Positions 38,942-48,052 of a stretch of DNA of 64,000 bases are shown piece after piece. Each line of letters opens with the position of its first letter. Within the stretch, counting starts at the first letter, position 1. The translations under genes and the position numbers were made by a program. Source of the stretch: Caulifigura coniformis (GTDB taxonomy: Bacteria; Planctomycetota; Planctomycetia; Planctomycetales; Planctomycetaceae); NCBI RefSeq assembly GCF_007745175.1, contig NZ_CP036271.1, positions 2,066,154-2,130,153 of the forward strand. Direction: 5' to 3'. The notes under the pieces were generated by a model. It made no database searches, was not told where the DNA came from, and saw nothing but the letters and a program-made list of their open reading frames with translations.

Positions 38942-40330
38942 ATGTCGCAGAAGGTCACACGCCGCCAGACGCTGCTCGGACTGGGAGCCGTGGCAGGAGG
39001 ACTTTTGTTCGCTCCATCTCTCTGCGCGGCCGAGACGACCTGGAAGGCCGGTGTCTCCCGCGAGGTCATCACCCCTGACACTCCTGTCTGGCTGGCCGGC
39101 TACGGTTCTCGGCGCGCCCCCGAAGGAAAGCTGCACGAACTGTGGATGAAGGCTCTCGCCTTCGAGGCGGCTGATGGATCGCGGGCGGTGCTGATCACGA
39201 GCGACTTCCAGGGGGTACCGCGGTCGATGAGTGACCGGGTGTTCGAGCAGCTGAAGTCGAAGTTCGGGCTGACGCGAGCGCAGGTGATGTTCACGTTCTC
39301 GCACAATCACTGCGGGCCGCGGCTGGGGGATGACCTGATCGATTACTACCCGGTCGAGGCGGCGCAGGAGGACCTGGTTCGCGAGTACACCGACCGGATG
39401 GTCGAGCGAACGGTGAAGCTGGTGGGCGATGCGCTCGCGCGATTGGACCCGGCGAGAGTTGCGACGGGGATGGGGCGGGCGACGTTTGCGGTGAACCGGC
39501 GGAACAACCCGGAGAAGGACGTCCCGACGCTGATTGCGGAGGGGAAGCTGCGCGGGCCGGTGGATCATGATGTGCCGGTGATGCGCGTGGACCGGGCGGA
39601 CGGGACGCCGCTGGCCATTCTGTTCGGGTATGCGTGTCATCCGACGACGCTGAGCTTCACGCAGTGGTGCGGGGACTATCCGGGGTTCGCCCAGATCGAG
39701 GTTGAGCGGGCGTATTCCGGGGCGACGGCGATGTTCGTCAATACGTGCGGCGGCGATCAGAACCCGCTGCCGCGGCGGACGGTGGAACTGTGTGAGTCCT
39801 ATGGGCGTCAACTGGCGGTGGGCGTGCTCGATGGGCTCAAGCGGCCGCTGAAGCCGGTGACTCCGAAGCTGAAGACGGCCTTCGAGCTGATTGAGCTGCC
39901 GTACCTGGAGGTGATGTCGCGGCAGCACCTGGAGCAGTTTGCGGGGGACAGCGCGGCGATCAAGGCGCGGTGGGCGAAGCGGCTTTTGAAGCAGCTGGAT
40001 GAAGGAGTGAAGTTTGAAACGGGGTCACCGTATCCGCTGCATGCGTGGCTGTTGGGGGACGACACGCTGATGCTGGGGATGGGGGCGGAGACGGTGGTGG
40101 ACTACGCGATCCGATTCAAAGGGGAGTATGGGCCGGGAACGTGGGTGTGCGGTTATTCGGACGACATGCTGGCGTATGTGCCGTCGCGGCGGGTGTGGGA
40201 TGAGGGGGGGTATGAGGGGGGATCGAATCTGTTTGAGTATGGTCGGCCGGCGCTGCGGTGGGCGGGGGATATTGAGACGCGGATCGCGGAGGGGATGGAG
40301 CGGTTGGTGAGGCGGGTGCGCGCGAAGTGA
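38942..40330 (+). CDS. Tat-exported neutral/alkaline ceramidase-like protein
   Basis: 462 aa, ATG for MSQKVTRRQTLLGLGAVAGG with GGAG about 6 nt upstream. Tat signal TRRQTLLGL. The body matches the N-terminal domain of neutral ceramidase: AGVSREVITPDTPVWLAGYG, LITSDFQGVPR, FTFSHNHCGPRLGDD and FGYACHPTTLS, NTCGGDQNPLP. It ends where the ceramidase C-terminal part would begin, so substrate may differ. The codon use changes inside the gene: the first third is mixed, while from about 39350 on nearly all codons end in G. Confidence 0.85.
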   Translation: MSQKVTRRQTLLGLGAVAGGLLFAPSLCAAETTWKAGVSREVITPDTPVWLAGYGSRRAPEGKLHELWMKALAFEAADGSRAVLITSDFQGVPRSMSDRVFEQLKSKFGLTRAQVMFTFSHNHCGPRLGDDLIDYYPVEAAQEDLVREYTDRMVERTVKLVGDALARLDPARVATGMGRATFAVNRRNNPEKDVPTLIAEGKLRGPVDHDVPVMRVDRADGTPLAILFGYACHPTTLSFTQWCGDYPGFAQIEVERAYSGATAMFVNTCGGDQNPLPRRTVELCESYGRQLAVGVLDGLKRPLKPVTPKLKTAFELIELPYLEVMSRQHLEQFAGDSAAIKARWAKRLLKQLDEGVKFETGSPYPLHAWLLGDDTLMLGMGAETVVDYAIRFKGEYGPGTWVCGYSDDMLAYVPSRRVWDEGGYEGGSNLFEYGRPALRWAGDIETRIAEGMERLVRRVRAK

Positions 40331-40555
40331 GGGCTCGGCAACGCGAAGCGGAGCTTCGCAGAGAGTGCGTTCCCAAGCCGGAGCTTGAGAACGAGGAATG
40401 GGTGCCACGGTCGTGTCGGTCGTGCGCTGCGGGCGGCGGTGACATTGGGAGGCCGCGTTCTGCGAATGCACGGCTCACAGAGCCGTGGCACGCACGATGT
40501 CGAAGGACGCCGCTGGCGACACTTGACCGGCGGCTAGCGCCGTCCGCTCACTGGT
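40331..40555. other. Intergenic region with palindrome cluster
   Basis: 225 bp between the ceramidase-like gene and the convergent PVC heme protein gene; three stem-loops are listed separately. No T-tract terminator seen. Confidence 0.5.
40343..40490. repeat. Palindrome cluster
   Basis: Three hairpins: GCGAAGC-GGA-GCTTCGC (40343-40359), CGTTCCCAAGC-CGGA-GCTTGAGAACG with one G-U mismatch (40368-40393), and CACGGCTC-ACA-GAGCCGTG (40469-40487). In addition TGCCACGG (40403-40410) pairs with CCGTGGCA (40483-40490), making the third hairpin part of a longer imperfect stem. Stem/loop design of the first two is alike, suggesting a repeat family. Confidence 0.65.
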
Positions 40556-43500
40556 TCATTTCAACGACTGGAGGAACGCGAGCAGGTCGCGCCATTCCTG
40601 GACCGTCATACGGTCAACCAGTTTCTCCGGCATGACGGACGTCTGGACGGGGCGTCGCTCCTCGATCTCGGCCGTCTTGAGCTCGATCGTCTTGCCTTCG
40701 CTGTCGCCGAGGATCGTTTTGCCTTCGTTCTCGTGGACGATCATGCCGGTGAAGACCCGGCCGTCGACGTGGACCATCTGCCAGTTGGTGAACTGGGGTG
40801 AGACTTCCTTGCTGGGTTCGAGGATGGAGCCGATGAGCTTTTCGCGGGTGAAGGTGGCGCCGATTCTGGAGAGGTCGGGACCGACTTTGCCGCCGCGGCC
40901 GTGGACAGTGTGGCAGTTGGAGCAGCCAGGCCCTTTCGGATTGAAAAAGACAAAGTCACCCCGAAGTTCGATTTCAGTCAAGTTGCGTTGCCCTGCCCCT
41001 CTCCAGTCGATCGCAACTGGCCGCTCCGGAGGCTGTCGAAAGTTATTCATCGGAAAGGCGCGACCAGCCCCGAAGATCAACCACCATTGCTGCCCGAGAG
41101 CATCGACGTCCGGCGGTCCTTGGAATCCGGGAACGAACGTACCTGCGGTCTTGAACAACTCGTCCAGGCGCGCGACAACAACGTCGTCGTGACCCAAGCC
41201 ACCACGAAATGCGGTCACCGCCATCTCCGGGGCAGTCGTGGAACTCAAGAGAAAGTCTTTGATCTCCTGATTCCGCGGGTTCGCGACAAAATGACGAATC
41301 ACTCCGAGCAGGGCATTCTGTGGATAGCCGCTCTGCATGGCGGCCATCGCCATGAGGGGCGACAGGGCATCGGCCCCCGTTCGGAATGCGAGAGTCCTGA
41401 TCGCCTCGCGACGAACCGACGGATCCGCATGACGGATCAACTGGTCCAGCAGTTCGATCGAAAGGACCTCGTCATCCGGATCCACCAGCCTCAGCGCCTC
41501 CACCAGCACGGCCGGCGACGCCTTCTCGTCCTTCAGCAGCGGCGCCACATATTTTCCCGCTGGCGTCTTGTCGAAGTCTTTTGGATCCTTCCCATCGATC
41601 ATTTCGAGGGCGGCGATTGTCGAGAGGAAGAGATCGCGATCCATCGGCGATTGGGTGAGACATTTCTCGACGACGGGACGTAACGACTTCATTCGCTGCT
41701 CACCGGCCCATTGGACGGCGGCGCGGCGAACGATCAGATCATGTCGCTTCAGGCCAGCCTCGATCGCTGATTCGTTCGCGGGATCGATCCGCTTGAGGGC
41801 GAGCAGCGCGACGAGACGCACGCGCGAGGAGAGACTGGCGTCGCTGGAGACCAGCTGAACCAGCTTGTCGGCGGGCATCTCCGTGGCGCAATCACGGGCG
41901 AGAGCGCAGAGCCCGAAGGCATCCATTCCGTCGACCGCCGAATTGATCAATTCCACGATCTTCTTCGGAGCCGTTCCCGCGGCCGATCTCAGCAAGGGGA
42001 TGAACGCTTTCACCCCGCCGAGAACGTACATCGGGTCGGCGCCGGCCGGGTCCTTCAGCAGCGCCTGCATCCGCTGCACGGAGGGGGCGTTGTCGAAATG
42101 GGCCATTAGCGTAAACGTCGAATCGAACGGTGCGGGCTTCGGTCCGAAGAGATCGCGCAGCTGGCGCGGCTCGTCCGCCTTTTCTCCCACGACGATCGCG
42201 GCCAGCGCTTCGTACTTCGCCCGTTCGGACGCATCGGCGTCGCGAAGAACGGCCACGTTCTGCAGCCCGTTCAGTTCGCCCAGGCGGCGGGCCGCCAGAC
42301 GTCGCACAGCACCGACTGGCGATTCGAGACTCTGCTTGAGGATGCCGGGCCGCTCTTCCTTCTGAATCGCCGAGAAGTCGGGCCTTCGACGTTCGCCGTC
42401 AACGGCCGAGATGCGCCAGATGCGGCCTTTGCCGTGCAGCTTGTACTCCCGAAGGACCCAGTCGGTGCAGTACATGCTGCCATCGGGAGCGAGGGCGAGG
42501 CCGACGGGGCGGAAGCTTTCACCGCCGACGATGACGGGCTCGGCGACGGATTCGAAGGAAAGGCCTTTGGGCTTCAGGCGGAACACATCGATGCGGTGGT
42601 CGCCCCACGACGTCGCGAACAGATGCCCGCGGTAGTTCTCGGGGAGGGCATCGTGTTCATAGGCAATCACGCCCGAAGGAGCTTCTCCTGTTCCAGCCAC
42701 CATCGGCAGCGTGCCGGGGAGTTCGCCGTTCCAGCTCGTGAAGGGGTGCAGGCCTTTGCGGCCGTTCTTGAAGTGATAGCCGTAGTCGCCGCCTTCGATG
42801 ATGTGGAGCAGGCGGCAGGGGGGACGGCTGTCGGGGTCGTTGTCGACCGAGAACATCCGGCCGAAGGCGTCGAAGCAGGAGGCATGAGGATTCCAGCAGC
42901 CGTTGGCCCAGAAGCGGAACTCCGTGCCATCGGGGCGGAAGCGGTAGACGTGGCCACCCTCATCGTGTTCATAGACGACGGCGCCGCTGCGGTCGCGAAC
43001 CTTGTAGGGCTCGCCGAGGTTTTCGCCCATGCCGACGAACATGTAGCCGACGGCATCAAACGCGAAGCCGGCGAAGCCGTTGTGGGGGTAGTTGCCTTTG
43101 GTGTCGAGTTCGAAGAGGACGGTGCGGCGGTCGGAGACGTCGTCGGCGTTGGTGTCTTCGAGGAGCAGGACCTGGTTCCGCGTGGCGACGTAGACCTGGG
43201 TCGTCTTCGCGAGGGCGGCGGCGTCACCCTGGTCGACGCCCTTGAGACGGATGGGCTTCATCCAGACGGGTCGGACGGCGACGGACATGGTGGCGGTGAA
43301 GCCATCGGCGAAGACCGTGGGTGGTTTGGCTTTGCCGGTTTCGTCAGTGCTGAAGACGAGGATGCGGTCGGAGGGATGGCCGGGGTAGTTCTCGGGTCGG
43401 AAGTGGGTGTTGCACTCGATGGCCCAGACTCGGCCGTGCGAATCGACATCGAGACCGGTGGGCGTCGCGATGAGCGGCTGTTCGGCGAACAGGTCGATCC

Positions 43501-43594
43501 TGATCTTCGGATCGAGCGAACGGGGCATGTCGTCGGCCGCGAAAGCGGTCGCGGCGAAACACAATGCGAGCAACGCGAGACAAACGCAGCGCAT
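40556..43594 (-). CDS. PVC-type membrane-bound dehydrogenase/heme-binding CxxCH protein
   Basis: 1012 aa. Signal peptide MRCVCLALLALCFAATAFA. Beta-propeller-like dehydrogenase part (residues about 25-450: LIATPTGLDVDSHGRVWAIE, GFAGFAFDAVGYMFVGMG, VVYEHDEGGHVYRFRPDG), helical HEAT-like repeats (about 450-850), and a C-terminal cytochrome c-like motif Cys-Ser-Asn-Cys-His in GPGCSNCHTVHGRGGKVGPDLS followed by SILEPSKEVS and DLLAFLQSLK. This domain order (TIGR02604 and TIGR02603 type) is typical of planctomycetes. Likely a periplasmic redox enzyme; the substrate is unknown. Confidence 0.93.
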   Translation of the reverse strand: MRCVCLALLALCFAATAFAADDMPRSLDPKIRIDLFAEQPLIATPTGLDVDSHGRVWAIECNTHFRPENYPGHPSDRILVFSTDETGKAKPPTVFADGFTATMSVAVRPVWMKPIRLKGVDQGDAAALAKTTQVYVATRNQVLLLEDTNADDVSDRRTVLFELDTKGNYPHNGFAGFAFDAVGYMFVGMGENLGEPYKVRDRSGAVVYEHDEGGHVYRFRPDGTEFRFWANGCWNPHASCFDAFGRMFSVDNDPDSRPPCRLLHIIEGGDYGYHFKNGRKGLHPFTSWNGELPGTLPMVAGTGEAPSGVIAYEHDALPENYRGHLFATSWGDHRIDVFRLKPKGLSFESVAEPVIVGGESFRPVGLALAPDGSMYCTDWVLREYKLHGKGRIWRISAVDGERRRPDFSAIQKEERPGILKQSLESPVGAVRRLAARRLGELNGLQNVAVLRDADASERAKYEALAAIVVGEKADEPRQLRDLFGPKPAPFDSTFTLMAHFDNAPSVQRMQALLKDPAGADPMYVLGGVKAFIPLLRSAAGTAPKKIVELINSAVDGMDAFGLCALARDCATEMPADKLVQLVSSDASLSSRVRLVALLALKRIDPANESAIEAGLKRHDLIVRRAAVQWAGEQRMKSLRPVVEKCLTQSPMDRDLFLSTIAALEMIDGKDPKDFDKTPAGKYVAPLLKDEKASPAVLVEALRLVDPDDEVLSIELLDQLIRHADPSVRREAIRTLAFRTGADALSPLMAMAAMQSGYPQNALLGVIRHFVANPRNQEIKDFLLSSTTAPEMAVTAFRGGLGHDDVVVARLDELFKTAGTFVPGFQGPPDVDALGQQWWLIFGAGRAFPMNNFRQPPERPVAIDWRGAGQRNLTEIELRGDFVFFNPKGPGCSNCHTVHGRGGKVGPDLSRIGATFTREKLIGSILEPSKEVSPQFTNWQMVHVDGRVFTGMIVHENEGKTILGDSEGKTIELKTAEIEERRPVQTSVMPEKLVDRMTVQEWRDLLAFLQSLK

Positions 43595-43725
43595 GCGATG
43601 GGCTCCGAGGAAGGCCCCACGAGGATAGCGTGACGGCCACCGCTTGGGATCATTGCGCGAAGCATCCGGTGGAAAAGCCGGGCTTCTCTCTCCGATTCAC
43701 GACGCCTGACGAGTGATGCGCAGCA

Positions 43726-45159
43726 TCAAGACCCGGAAGCCGGGCTGTTGACGGCGGCCGCACCGCGGTGACGGCATCGAGACACGAGCGATGCGACCCA
43801 GGCGGCCAGGAGGGGAGGGCCCCACAAGGCGGCCGCATCGGTCATCCGCTCCCGCGGAGGGACGAACGGAATCGTGCAGAGAAGATTCAGAACGGCGTAC
43901 GAGACTGCAAGAACGGCGACGAGCCGGAGTGTTGCCAGTGTCTGCATTGCGTCCCCGGACGGCGGCGGGCGCAGCGGCAGTGTCAGATAAAAAACGACTC
44001 CCACAAGCAGCAACGCCAGGCTGACCGGATACTGGAGCGTGTCGCTGAAGACTTTCCGGACCGCCTGCCGTGTCGCCTTGACCAGCCAGACGCAGTAGTC
44101 GAGCGGCTGGCTGGCGATGATCGTGCGAGCCATTCCGCCCAGGAACGCATTCAGCGCCAAAGGCTCGTCGCCGACCACTTGCCGCGCTGGCGGGAGGTAG
44201 TCCTTCCAGATCGTGTCGTCGTGGTTGTATTCAAGCCGCAGGTAGTGCAGGGGAGGCTCATCCAGAAACCATGCCCCTCCCTTTCTGCGTTCGGCCCGGC
44301 TGGCGAGAGCGGCCTCGACGACCTGCCGCTGATCGGGGGAAAGCCGGGCGGTTGTTTCCGGCGTGACGAACTGGCCCGCGAGGCCGATCAGGTTGTAGCC
44401 ATCGAAGCAGGCGACGCCCCAGTGGCCGAACAGCGCGCCCCGGAGTCCGATCCATACCATCAGCGGGATCACGGCCGTCAGCGAAAGACGGAGGAAAGCG
44501 CCCGCCGGTGTCGGTCGAGCGTCGGCCGGAGGAGCGGATGGATCTGTCAGGGAGGAGTGTGAGCGCCAGGCAACGAGCCATGCGCCGACCAGCGGAATCC
44601 AGACGACAAGAAACACCCCCACCGGCCGGATCAGCCAGCCGGCGACCGTCGCGCCGCCGATCGCCAGCAGCAGGGCCAGACGAGGGCGGACAGTCCAGAA
44701 CAGCAGCAGCGCCGCGCTGAGCACCCCGATGGCGCCCCCCGGGGTATCGGTGGCGATCGTGCGGTTGTAGGTCACGAAGATGGCGGACGACAGCAGACAG
44801 GCCGCGATCCACAACGAAAGCCAGCAACGCCCTGTCATCTGCCGGAGCGCCTCGAAGAACAGCCACACGGCTGCGGCGAACAGGACGAAATGGGCCACGG
44901 GGACCGCGGTTGGAGACGCCGAGATGAGCCCGATCGCCCGGAGGAGCAGGGGATAGCCGGGCGTGCGGATCGAGGTCAGCACTCCTTTCCAGGAGCGGAA
45001 ATCGAAGTCGGTGTATCCGGCGGTGTCGTTGACTCTTTCCGGGACGAAGCGGCCGGTCCTCGCGAAAACAAATGCGGCCACGGCGATCGCCACGACGAGA
45101 GCGCACCGCGCGATCCACGCGCGGCCTCGGGGCTCCGCTGCGGGGACCCTTTCCACCAT
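43726..45159 (-). CDS. Polytopic membrane protein, GT39/ArnT-like glycosyltransferase candidate
   Basis: 477 aa with about ten membrane segments, starting MVERVPAAEPRGRAWIARCA. A conserved-looking first periplasmic loop with Asp (VNDTAGYTDFDFRSWKG ... TPGYPLLLRAIG) precedes TM2; GT-C enzymes use an Asp/Glu here with a lipid-linked sugar donor. Later loop LRLEYNHDDTIWKDYLPPARQ is unusual. No recognised family beyond this. Its neighbour across the divergent gap is a formyltransferase, so the two could belong to a glycan pathway, which is inference only. Confidence 0.65.
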   Translation of the reverse strand: MVERVPAAEPRGRAWIARCALVVAIAVAAFVFARTGRFVPERVNDTAGYTDFDFRSWKGVLTSIRTPGYPLLLRAIGLISASPTAVPVAHFVLFAAAVWLFFEALRQMTGRCWLSLWIAACLLSSAIFVTYNRTIATDTPGGAIGVLSAALLLFWTVRPRLALLLAIGGATVAGWLIRPVGVFLVVWIPLVGAWLVAWRSHSSLTDPSAPPADARPTPAGAFLRLSLTAVIPLMVWIGLRGALFGHWGVACFDGYNLIGLAGQFVTPETTARLSPDQRQVVEAALASRAERRKGGAWFLDEPPLHYLRLEYNHDDTIWKDYLPPARQVVGDEPLALNAFLGGMARTIIASQPLDYCVWLVKATRQAVRKVFSDTLQYPVSLALLLVGVVFYLTLPLRPPPSGDAMQTLATLRLVAVLAVSYAVLNLLCTIPFVPPRERMTDAAALWGPPLLAAWVASLVSRCRHRGAAAVNSPASGS

Positions 45160-45372
45160 TCCTCAAGCCCACAGAAACGATGACCAACGACTGCCATCCG
45201 TGACGACACGAGCTCCGACCAACTTTCGTCAGCGAAAGTGATACACGGTCGCACGGAGGACCGCCATTCCGGAAACGGAGGCCCATCACGGCGTCTCTCA
45301 TCAGACGGCAAGTTCCTCGGGACTCGCTGGCGGGGCCGCGTTACACTTCGGGTTCACGTCGATCACTCACGG

Positions 45373-46185
45373 ATGAGCAACATGCGGACGGTCTTGATTT
45401 GTCAGGAGGACGCCCCACTGGCGCGGGTCGGAATGGCGCGCTGGCTGAGCTCGTGCTCGGACCTGGCCGGGCTCATCGTTCTGAAGGAAACCGGCGGACG
45501 CCGCTGGCAGCGAATCCGTCGCGAGGCGTCGCGCATCGGATGGCTGCGGATGCTGGATGTGTTCGCATTCCGCCTTTACCAGCGGCTGTTCCTGGCGGCG
45601 GAGGACGGGGCGTTCTGCAAGGCAAAGCTCAACGAGCTTTGCGCCAAGTATCCGCCTGTGCGCGACGACGTGCCGACTCTGATTGCGAGCAGCCCGAACT
45701 CGTCCGAGTGCGTTGAATTCCTGACGTCGCTCCAGCCGGACGTCATCATCGCCAGCTGCAAACACATCCTGAAGCCGCGGGTGTTCGAGGTCGCGAAGAC
45801 CGGCGCATTTGCGCTCCATCCGGGGATCTGCCCGGAGTACCGCAACGCTCACGGCTGCTTCTGGGCGCTGGCGAATGACGACGTGGGAAACGTCGGCACG
45901 ACGCTGCTGAAGATCGATGCCGGGATCGATACGGGGCCGGTGTTCGGCTACTTCCACGGCCCGTACGACGAGGTGCATGAGACGCACCTGATGATCCAGC
46001 GACGGATGACGCTGGACCACCTCGACGACATCGCCGTGAAGCTCGGGGAAGTGCATGCCGGCACTGCCGGCCGCATCGAAACGACCGGCCGCAAATCGGC
46101 CGAATGGGGCCAGCCCTGGCTGACGAAGTACCTCCATTGGAAGCGGCAGGCGCAGAAGCGGGCGGGCGAGCGTGCCGGACAGTGA
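45373..46185 (+). CDS. Formyltransferase-family protein
   Basis: 270 aa from the ATG for MSNMRTVLICQEDAPLARVG; a second ATG three codons later is possible. The formyltransferase fold's catalytic triad is visible as Asn in the SSPNSSECVEFL region, His in FALHPGICPEYRNAHGCFW, and Asp in IDAGIDTGPVFGYF. These enzymes transfer a formyl group from 10-formyltetrahydrofolate to an amine (tRNA, nucleotide sugar or purine). It is shorter than methionyl-tRNA formyltransferase and lacks its usual C-terminal domain, so a sugar or small-molecule N-formyltransferase is more likely. Confidence 0.78.
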   Translation: MSNMRTVLICQEDAPLARVGMARWLSSCSDLAGLIVLKETGGRRWQRIRREASRIGWLRMLDVFAFRLYQRLFLAAEDGAFCKAKLNELCAKYPPVRDDVPTLIASSPNSSECVEFLTSLQPDVIIASCKHILKPRVFEVAKTGAFALHPGICPEYRNAHGCFWALANDDVGNVGTTLLKIDAGIDTGPVFGYFHGPYDEVHETHLMIQRRMTLDHLDDIAVKLGEVHAGTAGRIETTGRKSAEWGQPWLTKYLHWKRQAQKRAGERAGQ

Positions 46186-46196
46186 GGACGGCGTGA

Positions 46197-46949
46197 TCAG
46201 CCGGGTTGCGCAGAGTTTTCGTGAGATGCCGCTGAAGTCTCGCCTGGCCTGACAGGGAAATTCTCAACGAGAAACGCTCGCTGGTCTGTTCCCGGTCCTG
46301 CTTCACGCCGCGCCTGACGGATCATCGTGATCGCTTCTTCCGCCGATCCGGCCCGCCCGAGCCATCCGAGGAACATCGCGACGAACGTGACGCTGCGGCC
46401 AGCGCCGTTCGCGCAGCAGACGTAAACGACGGGGTGAGAATCCCAGGAGACAGACTCGAACGCTGCTCGACATTGCTCGAGGGTTGGCGCACAGCCATCG
46501 AGCGTCGGGCTGCAGAGAAACGGAACGGATTCTCGAATCGAGCGAGGCGTCAGGAACTCGGCCGTGACATCGATGACAAGCGTCGTGCCGGGTGGCAGCA
46601 TTGCTACATGGCAGCGCCGGCCGACGAACAGATTCGGAGTGATGCGACTCCAGGGTTGCCGATCGAGGAACAGGTTCTGCAGGCGCCAGACGATCACAGA
46701 CAACAGAACGTAAGGCGCCATGACCACCGCGCGCGCCGGTCGCAGACGCCCCGCGTCCGTTTTTCCAAAGACGCGCGGCCACGATCGGAAATAAGCGGCT
46801 GCAAGGATGAGCAGACACACCGCGCACCAGGCGCTGAAGAATGCCGCGGCTCCCGCGTCAAAGGTCGTCGCGGCCCCGAGCAGCACCAGCCCGAGAACCG
46901 AGAAACAGGTTGCGTAAGCCAATCGGCGACGGTGCGGGAAACGGGGCAT
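46197..46949 (-). CDS. Membrane-anchored dual-specificity phosphatase-like protein
   Basis: 250 aa from the ATG for MPRFPHRRRLAYATCF (a TTG four codons earlier is also in frame). Two to three N-terminal hydrophobic segments (CFSVLGLVLLGAATTF, AFFSAWCAVCLLILAAAYF, AVVMAPYVLLSVIVWRL) precede a DSP-like domain: LFVGRRCHVAML, LVIDVTAEF and the P-loop Cys-Ala-Asn-Gly-Ala-Gly-Arg-Ser (Cys-x5-Arg) in YVCCANGAGRSVTF. It may dephosphorylate phosphoprotein or phospholipid; the substrate is unknown. Convergent with the formyltransferase gene. Confidence 0.83.
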   Translation of the reverse strand: MPRFPHRRRLAYATCFSVLGLVLLGAATTFDAGAAAFFSAWCAVCLLILAAAYFRSWPRVFGKTDAGRLRPARAVVMAPYVLLSVIVWRLQNLFLDRQPWSRITPNLFVGRRCHVAMLPPGTTLVIDVTAEFLTPRSIRESVPFLCSPTLDGCAPTLEQCRAAFESVSWDSHPVVYVCCANGAGRSVTFVAMFLGWLGRAGSAEEAITMIRQARREAGPGTDQRAFLVENFPVRPGETSAASHENSAQPG

Positions 46950-46985
46950 GCCGGCAGCCAATGGATCGAGACACGCGCCGACCGA

Positions 46986-47831
46986 CTACGTCTTCGCCGG
47001 GTTCACCCGCACCCCGAGTTTGCGCAGTTCTTCCACCTGCGGCCGGATGGCCTCCGGCAGGGCCTCGATATCGAGGAACAGCATCCAGTAAGGAGCGAAC
47101 CGCTGCGGGCCTTCCACGTCGTTCCTGGCCATGTTCACCAGCGGTGTGATATCCGTGAGCGGATTGCCGTTCAGGAACGTGAACTTGAGGTCCGTCAGTC
47201 CGGCGAGCGGCGAGAGATCGGCCACCTTGTTGTTGCGAATGCGAAGGTTCGACAGCCAGCGCATCCCCTGCACGCCGGCCAGGGTCGTCAGCTGGTTGCC
47301 ATCGAAATCGAGCGACTGGATCTTCGTCAGCCTGGAGAGCGGCTCGAAAGTGGCGACCTGGTTCCCGGCGGCCAGGAGCGTGCGGAGGTTGTCGAGGCCG
47401 GCCAGTGGCTCGACGCTCCCCACCTTGTTGCCCGACACGTCGATGTACTGCAGCTTCGTCAGCGAGGCGAGAGGGGCGAGGTCGGCGATCTGGTTTCTGC
47501 CGAGCGTCAGCGACTGGACGTTCTTGCAGGCCGCCAGGGGGGTGAGGTCGGCGATCTCGTTGTCGGGCAGGCTGATGAGGGCCAGGTTGGTGCACTTGTC
47601 GACGCCGGTGAGGTCCTTGATCCCCCGCTTGGGCGCTTCGAGGAAATAGATCGTCTTGAGGTCGGCTTCATCGATTTCCGGTTTGTCGACCTGCTTTTTC
47701 TTGAGGATTTCGCGGATGACGGCTTCGAGATTCTTGTCCGGGAAGTCGACGCCCGCGGCCACCGGGGCGGCAAAGAACATCGCCACGATCGACACGATCG
47801 TCATCACCCGCAGACCTCGGTGCTTCCACAT
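46986..47831 (-). CDS. Secreted leucine-rich repeat protein
   Basis: 281 aa. Signal peptide (VMTIVSIVAMFFAAPVAAG). The N-terminal cap FPDKNLEAVIREILKKKQVD is internalin-like, followed by about eight 22-residue LRRs with consensus L-x-x-L-x-L-x-x-N-x-I-x-D-L-x-P-L-A-x-L (for example LALISLPDNEIADLTPLAA, LQYIDVSGNKVGSVEPLAG). The C-terminal 50 residues are a non-LRR cap. Probably surface or periplasmic binding. Adjacent, same-strand phosphatase lies 37 bp away. Confidence 0.87.
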   Translation of the reverse strand: MWKHRGLRVMTIVSIVAMFFAAPVAAGVDFPDKNLEAVIREILKKKQVDKPEIDEADLKTIYFLEAPKRGIKDLTGVDKCTNLALISLPDNEIADLTPLAACKNVQSLTLGRNQIADLAPLASLTKLQYIDVSGNKVGSVEPLAGLDNLRTLLAAGNQVATFEPLSRLTKIQSLDFDGNQLTTLAGVQGMRWLSNLRIRNNKVADLSPLAGLTDLKFTFLNGNPLTDITPLVNMARNDVEGPQRFAPYWMLFLDIEALPEAIRPQVEELRKLGVRVNPAKT

Positions 47832-48052
47832 CAGCGTTGTTCTCCATCAGGAATCGCGAACGGCGGATTTCGAGTCTAAACAAGGGGCCAGCCGGGGAAA
47901 AGCGGTGCAAATCGTGAGTCAATCGCCGATGATGTTCGGTGATTGACGTCGGTGGACGGTGGGGTGCTGCGCGCCCGAATCGGCCTCCACCCGCGGTCGA
48001 TCGCGCCCCTGAATCCCGCTTCCTCCTCCGCGAAATCGATCGGGAGTCGATT

